Source: an uncultured Collinsella sp. (GTDB taxonomy: Bacteria > Actinomycetota > Coriobacteriia > Coriobacteriales > Coriobacteriaceae). From it: a DNA stretch of 20,517 nucleotides. The position numbers were made by a program, and so were the translations under genes. The stretch lies in contig CABUOA010000032.1 of assembly GCA_902493145.1 (NCBI GenBank), forward strand, positions 1 to 20,517, in the 5' to 3' direction. Positions 1 to 7,450 of the stretch are shown here, in pieces. Under the pieces are notes generated by a model that was not told where the DNA came from, made no database searches, and saw only the letters and a list, made by a program, of their open reading frames with translations. Position 1 is the first letter of the stretch, and each line of letters begins with the position of its first letter.

Positions 1-136
1 TCCGCGCCGCGCTGGGAAGGGCCGCGTAGCGGTCCAAGAAATCGTCCGCAGTCCCTTCGGGCAAAAGTAGACATAAGAGGCTCGTCCCAAATGGGCTGGT
101 TTCAAAAGTATGGCGGATTACGGGGCTGGACCTGTA
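1..136 (-). other. Possible gene fragment at the left edge (unrecognised)
   Basis: On the minus strand a frame stays open from just after a TAA near 136 to the window edge, about 45 codons. Its leftward part (from about 64 to 1) reads LPEGTADDFLDRYAALPSAAR, which has the composition of real protein. There is no ATG or GTG in it; the only candidate start is a TTG at 64-62, without a clear ribosome binding site. A plus-strand frame at 2-70, ending in TAG, also reads plausibly (RRAGKGRVAVQEIVRSPFGQ) and could be the tail of a gene outside the window. I cannot decide between them and assign no function. Confidence 0.2.
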
Positions 137-425
137 TTACTTGACCATGGGAAAAATCGCGAAATTAAAACCGCAGGTAGACGGCTTATTAAAATCGAAA
201 ATTGCCGGTATGGATGGGGGTCTCCGAACCTGCCCCGTAATCCGGCATAGTTTTGAAATGGCACTAACCGAGTGACAGCCAAATACGCGATCATCAAAGA
301 AGTTGCGGTGAAATGCGGACTTTTGGGCGGCCTAGAGCCGAAAAACAGTCCGTATTTCACCGCAATTGAGGAGGGTCGGGGTGGATGGTGGGGTAGCTAA
401 AAGAGCCCCGTCCCAAATTAGCTAG
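75..425. repeat. Repeat-bounded non-coding block with inverted repeats
   Basis: Two imperfect 25-bp direct repeats, 75-99 and 401-425 (20 of 25 positions identical, sharing CGTCCCAAAT), bound this stretch. The right copy overlaps the stop codon of the DUF1667 gene. Inside are two imperfect inverted repeats: 98-126 with 232-261 (core GGATTACGGGGC and its complement), and 303-320 with 348-365 (core TGCGGTGAAAT and its complement, with one G.T pair). An 80-codon minus-strand open frame covers 118-360 but has no recognised domain and is partly made of the repeat arms, so I do not call it a gene. The structure suggests a small dispersed repeat or MITE-like element. The second hairpin could also end transcription from the redox operon, although no T-tract follows it. 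Confidence 0.4.
304..364. repeat. Long imperfect hairpin
   Basis: Arms 304-320 and 348-364 pair along 17 positions with one G.T pair when read on the plus strand. The loop contains a further CGGC/GCCG pairing. It lies about 60 bases downstream of the DUF1667 stop codon, so it may work as a 3'-end structure of that transcript, but no run of T follows on the minus strand. Confidence 0.45.
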
Positions 426-814
426 TCGATGTCCATGCTGGCGATTAGGTTGATGTTGGTGTCTAGGAGGTTCTCTAGCACGACGTCGCCCATGCGGATG
501 GGGACGTCGACGACCACGCCGCGAATGAGGTCCATGGCTTGGGCGTGGAGTGCCAGCGGGATGGCTTCGGCCGTGCGCACGGGGAGCAGGGCTTCGTCGC
601 CGCCGGATACGGCCACGGTGGTGGTGAGCACGCGCATGGGGCAGGTGAGCTCCTGATGTGCGAACTTATCGCCGCGCTGGCAGTTGTTGCCGGTTACGGA
701 GCGCACTTCCTCCACGGCGCCATTGGCGTTGCGCTCCACCTCTACGGTCAGAAGGCATTCGGATGGGCAAGTCGTGCAGTTGAACTGCAGCGTTTCGATC
801 ACGGTGTCGCTCAT
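422..814 (-). CDS. DUF1667 cysteine-rich protein, redox operon subunit
   Basis: This 130-residue soluble protein belongs to the DUF1667 family, small proteins usually encoded beside a GlpA-like dehydrogenase and an FAD/NAD oxidoreductase. The N-terminus has a C13-x2-C16-x3-C20 cluster, followed by C45 in NNCQRG and C58 in TCPMR. These five cysteines suggest a metal or iron-sulfur site, but the cofactor is not shown by the sequence. The rest resembles the usual C-terminal half, ending in MGDVVLENLLDTNINLIAS. It is the last gene of the operon: its ATG at 814 is 3 bases from the stop of the flavoprotein gene, and a purine-rich GGAGGC-type site (complement of 822-827) lies just upstream. The role as a third subunit of a glycerol-3-phosphate-oxidising complex is inferred from gene order. 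Confidence 0.85.
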   Translation of the reverse strand: MSDTVIETLQFNCTTCPSECLLTVEVERNANGAVEEVRSVTGNNCQRGDKFAHQELTCPMRVLTTTVAVSGGDEALLPVRTAEAIPLALHAQAMDLIRGVVVDVPIRMGDVVLENLLDTNINLIASMDID

Positions 815-817
815 GAG

Positions 818-2164
818 CTATGCCTCCTCAACGGGATCGACGGACAGGACAATCTCGCTGGCACCCAAGTCGAGCGCTTGTTTGATGACCTTTGCCGGCA
901 GTGGGAAACTTTCCATAACGCTCGGCTTAAACGCGCGGACCTTGCCGGTGAACAGTTCTTCGCCGTCGGCCAAGATCCTCACGCAGGCGGCATCGACTGG
1001 ACGGCGCACGCGGAAGTTGAGCTTGGTGAGCGCCACGGCCGTAATGCGTCCCGGCAGCGCGTATCCCGCAATGCCGGCAGGGGAGACGGTGGGCTCGCAG
1101 TCCGGAGCGGCGCCCGCGCCGGTTCCCAGCGCGTACGCCGCCGCGGCTGCACCGGCGCGCTCGGACTCGGTCGTCACGTTGTCGGCCAGGTCGTGCACGT
1201 GCAGCACGTTGCCACAGGCAAAGATGCCTGGCACGCCTGTCTGGAGGCTCTGGTCAACTACGGCACCGCGCGTGCGCGGGTCAAGCTCTACGCCTGCGGC
1301 AACCGAAAGCTCGTTCTCGGGAATCAATCCCACCGAAAGCAGCAGCGTGTCGCACGGAACAATGCGCTCGGTCCCCGGAATGGGCGCCAGGTGCTCGTCG
1401 ACTTGGCTCACCTCGACGGCTTCCACACGGTCGTGCCCGATCACGCGTGTGACGGTGGTGGAAAGGTGTAGCGGAATTCCAAAGTCGTCCAAGCAGTTCT
1501 TCACATTGCGGCGCAGGCCGTTGGCGTACGGCATGAGCTCGTACACGCCCTCGACCGAAATCCCCTCGAGCGTGCAGCGACGTGCCATGATCAGCCCAAT
1601 ATCGCCCGAACCCAAAATGACGGCGCGCGAGCCGGGTTTGAGGTTCTCGATATTGATGTATCGCTGCGCCAGGCCGGCCGTAAACACGCCGGCGGGTCGG
1701 CTGCCGGGAATCTTGATCTCGCTGCGGGTGCGCTCACGGCAACCCATGGCAAGGACGACCGCGCGCCCGGTGAGCTGCAGCATGCCGGCAGGGCTCATGA
1801 GCATGACGGTGTGGACCGCGGTGTCTTCCGTAGGCTCGCCTGAATCAATCCCAATCACCATACTGTTCAGGAACAGCGCAATGTCGGTTGCGCGCACCTG
1901 GTCGATAAAGCGCTGCGCGTACTCGGGACCTGTGAGCTCCTGTTTAAAGTGCGACAGGCCAAAGCCGGGGTGGATGCACTGGCGGAGGATGCCGCCCAGG
2001 TGCTGCTCGCGTTCCACGATGGCCACGCGTGCGCCTGCCTTATGCGCGGCCAGCGCGGCCGCCATGCCGGCAGGTCCGCCGCCGATAACGACCACGTCGA
2101 AGGCTTGCGTTTGTACGGCTTCTACGACGCCGTAATCAATCGCGCTCGATTTGATTTCCGTCAT
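818..2164 (-). CDS. NAD(P)/FAD-dependent oxidoreductase (GlpA-operon partner)
   Basis: A 448-residue flavoprotein of the pyridine-nucleotide-disulfide oxidoreductase superfamily. The FAD-binding dinucleotide motif GGGPAG is at residues 28-33, with the ribose-binding glutamate E51 at the end of the next strand. A second dinucleotide-binding motif, GSGDIG, lies near residue 185 and should bind NAD(P). The FAD motif GIFACGN is near residue 318. C63 lies in RQCIHPGFG, conserved in this subgroup, but the CxxC redox pair of classical disulfide reductases is absent, so electrons probably pass to another acceptor. The start is the ATG at 2164, one base after the stop of the upstream GlpA-like gene, and the downstream DUF1667 gene follows by 3 bases. 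This order suggests a stable three-subunit enzyme. The physiological substrate is not defined by the sequence. Confidence 0.88.
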   Translation of the reverse strand: MTEIKSSAIDYGVVEAVQTQAFDVVVIGGGPAGMAAALAAHKAGARVAIVEREQHLGGILRQCIHPGFGLSHFKQELTGPEYAQRFIDQVRATDIALFLNSMVIGIDSGEPTEDTAVHTVMLMSPAGMLQLTGRAVVLAMGCRERTRSEIKIPGSRPAGVFTAGLAQRYINIENLKPGSRAVILGSGDIGLIMARRCTLEGISVEGVYELMPYANGLRRNVKNCLDDFGIPLHLSTTVTRVIGHDRVEAVEVSQVDEHLAPIPGTERIVPCDTLLLSVGLIPENELSVAAGVELDPRTRGAVVDQSLQTGVPGIFACGNVLHVHDLADNVTTESERAGAAAAAYALGTGAGAAPDCEPTVSPAGIAGYALPGRITAVALTKLNFRVRRPVDAACVRILADGEELFTGKVRAFKPSVMESFPLPAKVIKQALDLGASEIVLSVDPVEEA

Positions 2165-2165
2165 C

Positions 2166-3620
2166 CTAGCGCACCCCCTTCAAAGGACCCTCGACCAGCC
2201 AGGAACCGGAATCCTCCAACAGCACCTTGCTGGGGTCGCAGCCCAGCTCGCGCGCCAGGATCGCCACCACGCGGCTTTGACAGAAACCACTCTGGCACCG
2301 ACCCATGCCGGCACGACAGCGGCGCTTGACGCCCTCGACCGAAACCGCGCCCGGGTGGCGCCGGATTGCGGCCACAATCTCGGCCTCGGGCACCGTCTCG
2401 CAGCGGCAGACAATCTGGCCCCACGCGGGATCGGACTCGATCAGCTCCTCCTTGCGCGCCAGTGGTGCGCGGTCAAAGTCGTCCGGCGCGCGGCGAATGG
2501 GGTTCCAGTCCGTCCGCTCGTGCAGCTCCACGCCCGCCTCACGCATCACAAGCTCCATGCGCTCGGCAATGGCCGGCGCGCTCGCCACACCCGGCGACTG
2601 AATGCCCGCCGCCTGGAAAAGCCCCGGCACCACGGCCGACTGTCCAATAAAGAAGTCGTTCGTTCCCTGAATGACCGGACGCCCGCCGGCAAATGCGCGC
2701 ACCACGCGGCGCGTATCCAGATCGGGCACCAGTTTGCGCGCGCCGGTCAGCAGCGCGTTCATATCGCTCGCATAGGTTTGCGTGTCGCCCGGCTCGCGCA
2801 CGGCAGCCGTCGCGGTAATCACGGTGTTGCCGTGCACGGTGCCCGTGACGATAACGCCCTTGGACACCGGCGTGGGTACGGGGTAGAGCGGCGTGAGTGC
2901 GCGCGGCTCCTTGTCCAGCACCACAATGTTGCCCTGGCGCCATACCATCTGGAACTCCTCAGCGCCCGCCATGTGCGAGATGTGCGCGGCGCCGTTGCCT
3001 GCGGCGTTGATCAGGTAGCGGCAGCACACATTGCCAGCGGGGGTCGCCAGCGTAAAGCGCGCGTCGTCGCCCGAGTCCGCGACTTCAATCGCTTCCACCG
3101 GCGCGGACCGCATAAACGTCACCCCGTTGGCCACGGCGTTCTCCAGCGCGGCGATGGCAACCTCAAACGGGTCGACAAACCCAGTCGAGGGGCACCACAA
3201 CGCGCACGTTGCATCGGCACTGGCACGCGGCTCTAATTCGTGGATGCGGTCGGGTTCGACGATCGACAGCTCGGGAACACCGTTGACATGGCCGTTGCAC
3301 CGCAGCTGCTCCAGATGCGTGCGGTCCTCGTCGTTAAAGCCCAACACCATCGACCCGGTGCGGCAGAACAGAAAGCCCAGCTCCTGAGCCCACGTGCCAT
3401 ACAGCTCGCAGCCACGGGCGTTGACCTGCGCCTTAACCGTGCCCGGTGTCGGATCGTAGCCTGCGTGCACCAGGCCGCCGTTGGCCTTCGACGCGCCCAG
3501 CGCAATATCGTTAGCCGCCTCGACCACGCAAATGGACAGGTCAAACCGCGCGAGCTGCCGCGCGATGGCGCATCCGGTGATGCCCGCGCCGACAATCGCG
3601 ATATCAAACGTTTCGCTCAC
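2166..3620 (-). CDS. GlpA-like FAD-dependent dehydrogenase with [2Fe-2S] domain
   Basis: This 484-residue protein is a DAO-type flavoprotein related to anaerobic glycerol-3-phosphate dehydrogenase GlpA and to L-2-hydroxyglutarate oxidase. The FAD site GAGITG is at residues 11-16, and GASKANGGLVHAGY is the second conserved segment. The C-terminus (about 400-484) is a BFD-like [2Fe-2S] domain: C405-x-C407, then 34 residues, then C442-x4-C447, the family spacing. The start is GTG at 3620, with GGAGG four bases upstream; this fits the FAD motif at the very N-terminus. It is first in the minus-strand operon. The likely reaction is oxidation of sn-glycerol-3-phosphate or a similar hydroxy-acid, passing electrons to the partner flavoprotein; the exact substrate is uncertain. 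A perfect palindrome lies 17 bases upstream of the start. Confidence 0.85.
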   Translation of the reverse strand: MSETFDIAIVGAGITGCAIARQLARFDLSICVVEAANDIALGASKANGGLVHAGYDPTPGTVKAQVNARGCELYGTWAQELGFLFCRTGSMVLGFNDEDRTHLEQLRCNGHVNGVPELSIVEPDRIHELEPRASADATCALWCPSTGFVDPFEVAIAALENAVANGVTFMRSAPVEAIEVADSGDDARFTLATPAGNVCCRYLINAAGNGAAHISHMAGAEEFQMVWRQGNIVVLDKEPRALTPLYPVPTPVSKGVIVTGTVHGNTVITATAAVREPGDTQTYASDMNALLTGARKLVPDLDTRRVVRAFAGGRPVIQGTNDFFIGQSAVVPGLFQAAGIQSPGVASAPAIAERMELVMREAGVELHERTDWNPIRRAPDDFDRAPLARKEELIESDPAWGQIVCRCETVPEAEIVAAIRRHPGAVSVEGVKRRCRAGMGRCQSGFCQSRVVAILARELGCDPSKVLLEDSGSWLVEGPLKGVR

Positions 3621-3637
3621 AGTGCCTCCCAGACGAG

Positions 3638-3652
3638 TTGACAGGCTGTCAA
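3638..3652. promoter_or_regulatory. Perfect palindrome, candidate operator of the redox operon
   Basis: TTGACAG-G-CTGTCAA is a perfect 7-bp inverted repeat around one central base, 17 bases upstream of the GTG start of the GlpA-like gene. A possible minus-strand -10 element (TATAGA, complement of 3669-3674) lies on its far side, which would place the palindrome in the early transcribed region, a common repressor position. I see no convincing -35 at the right distance. The protein that binds it is unknown. Confidence 0.4.
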
Positions 3653-3790
3653 TAAGACTATCCTACGGTCTATACATCCCCAGCGCGGCGGCAATGCGGC
3701 GAACAGCCCCGCAACACCCGCCAACGGCAGGCGAGGGGAGACCCGGCAACGTCGACACGCTCGTCTGCCGACAGCTACGGCAACCTTTCG

Positions 3791-4005
3791 TCTCGATCTG
3801 TAACAGTTAGCTGATGATTTGGGTTCTAGATGTTACAGATCAAGACAAACCCTCCGGCGGATTTTGAATGTCTCGATCTGTAACAGTAAGAGGGGTTTTG
3901 GGGCCCAAGATGTTACAGATCGAGATTGAAGTCGGGGAGGGACCCCTGTGTCTCGATCTGTAACACCTAGACCCGGATTCCGCTCCCACCTGTTACAGAT
4001 TGAGA
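3791..4005. repeat. Six 15-bp repeats in alternating orientation, 40-bp period
   Basis: The sequence TCTCGATCTGTAACA occurs at 3791, 3871 and 3951 (all identical). Its reverse complement occurs at 3831 (one mismatch), 3911 (perfect) and 3991 (one mismatch). Each copy starts exactly 40 bp after the previous one, so all five gaps are 25 bp, and the gap sequences differ from one another. The array lies between the divergent redox operon and the zinc-ribbon gene, ending about 100 bp before the latter. Any neighbouring pair could fold into a 15-bp stem in RNA, or the copies could be evenly phased binding sites. It is not a standard CRISPR: repeats are short, orientation flips and no cas gene is nearby. 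Confidence 0.9.
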
Positions 4006-4105
4006 TGTTTGTGTCCGCGCCAGCCCCGTACCCGGCCGTGGTCCTATATAAACAAACCCCGTGGTAAACTTGACCGTACTGTAAATATTCCGAAAGGTAC
4101 CCGTA

Positions 4106-4537
4106 ATGTCCAAGTACATCTCCGAGCTCATGTCGCCGCAGCTTATGGGCGTCGTCTATGCCTTCGTTGGCTTTATCATCGCCCTGTACGTGCTGTCGGT
4201 CGTCTATGTGTTCATCGACGCTCGCCGCCGCGGCGCCAGCGCCTACGTGGCATGGGGCATCATCGCCCTCATCCCGTTTGTGGGCCTCATTGCCTACCTG
4301 GTCCTGCGTCCGCACTCCTACGCCTCCGACCGCGAGGAGCAGGAGCTGGACATGGCCCTGCGCGAGCGCCAGCTTGCCCAGTACGGCACCTGCCCGCAGT
4401 GCGGGGCGCCCATCGAGAAGGACTTCGTCGTCTGCCCGGTGTGCGATACCCAGGTTCGCAACGTGTGTCCCAGCTGCCATCGCCCGCTCGATGCGCATTG
4501 GAAGGTCTGCCCCTACTGCCGAACTCGCATCCAGTAA
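4106..4537 (+). CDS. Small membrane protein with double zinc ribbon
   Basis: A 143-residue protein with two predicted membrane helices (about residues 12-37 and 46-66), separated by a short basic loop (DARRRG). This hairpin resembles the PLDc_N-type two-helix module. A charged linker (about 70-92) follows, then two zinc ribbons with the four knuckles CPQC, CPVC, CPSC and CPYC, the pattern of the double-zinc-ribbon (DZR) family. The ribbons should sit on the cytoplasmic side. The ATG at 4106 is preceded by GAAAGG (4092-4097). It stands alone between the alternating repeat array and thrS. Function unknown; such proteins may serve as membrane-tethered protein- or nucleic-acid-binding platforms, which is inference only. 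Confidence 0.8.
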   Translation: MSKYISELMSPQLMGVVYAFVGFIIALYVLSVVYVFIDARRRGASAYVAWGIIALIPFVGLIAYLVLRPHSYASDREEQELDMALRERQLAQYGTCPQCGAPIEKDFVVCPVCDTQVRNVCPSCHRPLDAHWKVCPYCRTRIQ

Positions 4538-4633
4538 CGCATCCATCGCCGGGCCGGCCGCAAGCCACGGGCACGCCGCAAGCCACGCGCGCCCCACACC
4601 CCGCCCCCACACGATGAAGCATGCGTAGAAAAT

Positions 4634-4664
4634 CGCCCGCCGTGCCATTAAGGTGCGGCGGGCG
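4634..4664. terminator. GC-rich hairpin between the zinc-ribbon gene and thrS
   Basis: CGCCCGCCG (4634-4642) pairs perfectly with CGGCGGGCG (4656-4664). The plus-strand tail CTTGTATAC is poor in T, so this is a weak candidate terminator for the upstream gene. On the minus strand ATTTTC follows, so it would work better in that direction. The right arm abuts the -35 of the thrS promoter, so the hairpin belongs to the upstream transcript rather than to a thrS leader. Confidence 0.5.
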
Positions 4665-4665
4665 C

Positions 4666-4693
4666 TTGTATACCAAGGCAACCTGCCTATAAT
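4666..4693 (+). promoter_or_regulatory. Promoter of thrS
   Basis: TTGTAT (4666-4671) and a perfect TATAAT (4688-4693) are separated by 16 bp, a good housekeeping sigma-factor promoter. Transcription would start near 4700, giving a short leader of about 60 bases. That is too short for a T-box, and no T-box consensus is present. Confidence 0.7.
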
Positions 4694-4762
4694 GATGCAA
4701 GTTAAAACGCCGAGCGCATCGCACGCACTTGCATCAGGCATCCGAGAGGAGAAAACATACCC

Positions 4763-6526
<1,764 letters not shown>

Positions 6527-6548
6527 GGCAAACTTCACAACAATTAAC

Positions 6549-6584
6549 AAAGGCGACCGTCCACAAAGGGCGGTCGCCTTTTTT
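6549..6584 (+). terminator. Rho-independent terminator of thrS
   Basis: A 14-bp stem with one G.U pair (6549-6562 with 6568-6581), core GGCGACCG/CGGTCGCC, is followed by a run of T (6579-6584). It begins 22 bases after the thrS stop codon. Confidence 0.92.
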
Positions 6585-6598
6585 CATGCCCAAATAAG

Positions 6599-6625
6599 AA
6601 AAGCCGCTGGTTGAGCGGCTTTTTT
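6599..6625. terminator. Second terminator isolating thrS from the polysaccharide operon
   Basis: AAAAGCCGCT (6599-6608) pairs with AGCGGCTTTT (6614-6623), and the T run extends to 6625. The A-rich left flank lets it act in both directions. Two terminators in tandem suggest strong insulation between thrS and the regulated operon. Confidence 0.85.
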
Positions 6626-6632
6626 GTTGCAC

Positions 6633-6764
6633 AAAAAGGTACAGGTTTTTATAGAGGGGTATGGAGATGTACCTACTAGCAGTGCATTTTGCGTAATCTG
6701 GGCAAACGCTGATTAATTGCTCGTATAATGTCATCTGTCGAAAGATACAAAAACCTGTACTTTT
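6633..6764. repeat. Inverted repeats flanking the polysaccharide operon promoter
   Basis: GTACAGGTTTTT (6639-6650) and its exact complement AAAAACCTGTAC (6749-6760) form a 12-bp perfect inverted repeat. It extends on the inner side as one mismatch plus two matches, and on the outer side as A/T runs with a one-base offset. The 98 bp between the arms contain the only good -10 element of the region. This layout is like that of invertible (phase-variable) promoters; a pair of regulator sites is the alternative. Confidence 0.7.
6724..6729 (+). promoter_or_regulatory. -10 element of the polysaccharide operon promoter
   Basis: TATAAT at 6724-6729 is a perfect -10. The only -35-like candidate at 16-bp spacing is GCAAAC (6702-6707), which is poor, so the promoter may need an activator. 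Transcription would start near 6736, leaving a leader of about 115 bases before the LoaP-like gene. In the sequenced orientation it points into the operon. Confidence 0.6.
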
Positions 6765-6830
6765 GCGACTGCGCCTAGCTGCGAGCGAGAAGCCTGTTCT
6801 AAACGCCCCTGCATTTGCGTGCGTCGCAAA
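6762..6830 (+). promoter_or_regulatory. Leader RNA with two alternative stems
   Basis: GTCGCAAA (6823-6830) can pair perfectly with the distant TTTGCGAC (6762-6769, 8 bp). Most of the same segment (CGCAAA, 6825-6830) can instead pair with the adjacent TTTGCG (6814-6819), a 6-bp stem with a 5-base loop. The two states are mutually exclusive, and the shared arm ends 6 bases before the ribosome binding site of the first gene. It may be an attenuation or translational switch, or the RNA target of the LoaP-like protein; both are inference. Confidence 0.45.
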
Positions 6831-6851
6831 GCCAAAAGAGGGGGCGAGAAC

Positions 6852-7442
6852 ATGGAACAGACGGCACGGCGCCAAGAGCAGCTGCCGGGCGCATTTAACG
6901 GCGCCACCACCAATAGCCAGCACGGCCGCGTCCGCTGGTATCTGGTCCACACTCCCCATGGAAAAGAGCGCGAGACCTGCGAAAAGGTTCGCCGCATTAT
7001 CCCGCACAACCTGATGCAGGACGCTTTTGTGATGCAAAAGGAGTTTTGGTTTAAGCGGGACGGCGCCTGGTCGCTTCAAACCAAACCCATGTACAAGGAA
7101 TACTTCTTCGTCGCCACGCGCGATGTCGCCATGCTCGACAAGGCTTTGGCCCAGTTGAGCTTTGGCTGCCGTATCGCTGGCAGTAGGGAGCGGGCGTACA
7201 TGCCCATGCCGGACGACGCACAGGACTGGTACCGCAGTGTGTTAGACGATGACGGCGTGGTCCGCAACAGCGTAGCGCGCATAGAAGACGGCGTGTTGCA
7301 CATAGAGCAGGGTCCCTTGGTGGGGCAAGAGGCCCGCGTGAAGAAGATCGACCGTCATAAACGCTGGTGCCTGGTAGACGTGGGCGAGGGTGACTCCACA
7401 TTTAGGGAGCTGCTTCCGTTAGACGTGCCCAGCAAAACGTAA
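6852..7442 (+). CDS. LoaP-like transcription antiterminator (NusG paralogue)
   Basis: A 196-residue NusG-family protein at the head of the polysaccharide operon. The NGN domain begins at about residue 26 with VRWYLVHTPHGKE, matching NusG's WYVVHT start, and includes KPMYKEYFFV. The C-terminal KOW domain is recognisable in GPLVGQEARVKKIDRHKRW. Known LoaP and RfaH proteins join the elongating RNA polymerase and let it read through terminators in long operons. The ATG at 6852 is chosen because AGAGGGGG (6837-6844) lies 7 bases upstream; an in-frame ATG at 6819 has no such site and overlaps the leader hairpin. The first 25 residues are a low-complexity extension. LoaP is the better match than RfaH from the position in a Gram-positive operon; NusG itself is unlikely because secE/rplK are not adjacent. 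Confidence 0.8.
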   Translation: MEQTARRQEQLPGAFNGATTNSQHGRVRWYLVHTPHGKERETCEKVRRIIPHNLMQDAFVMQKEFWFKRDGAWSLQTKPMYKEYFFVATRDVAMLDKALAQLSFGCRIAGSRERAYMPMPDDAQDWYRSVLDDDGVVRNSVARIEDGVLHIEQGPLVGQEARVKKIDRHKRWCLVDVGEGDSTFRELLPLDVPSKT

Positions 7443-7450
7443 GGGAGACG

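Noticed and set aside
539..2135. Long plus-strand frames opposite the redox operon
   Set aside because: No domain is recognisable. The minus strand encodes clear flavoprotein motifs over the same bases.
3791..4005. CRISPR array
   Set aside because: Repeats are only 15 bp and alternate in orientation, there are just six copies, and no cas gene is in the window. The regular spacing is reported as its own feature.
4557..4592. Two tandem 18-bp units after the zinc-ribbon gene
   Set aside because: Only two imperfect copies (GCCGCAAGCCACG core) in GC-rich spacer; too little to call a functional repeat.
4538..4762. T-box or other amino-acid-responsive leader of thrS
   Set aside because: The promoter at 4666-4693 leaves only about 60 bases of leader, and no T-box consensus is present.
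6819..6851. Longer start of the LoaP-like gene
   Set aside because: The ATG at 6819 lies in the leader hairpin without a ribosome binding site; the ATG at 6852 has a good one.
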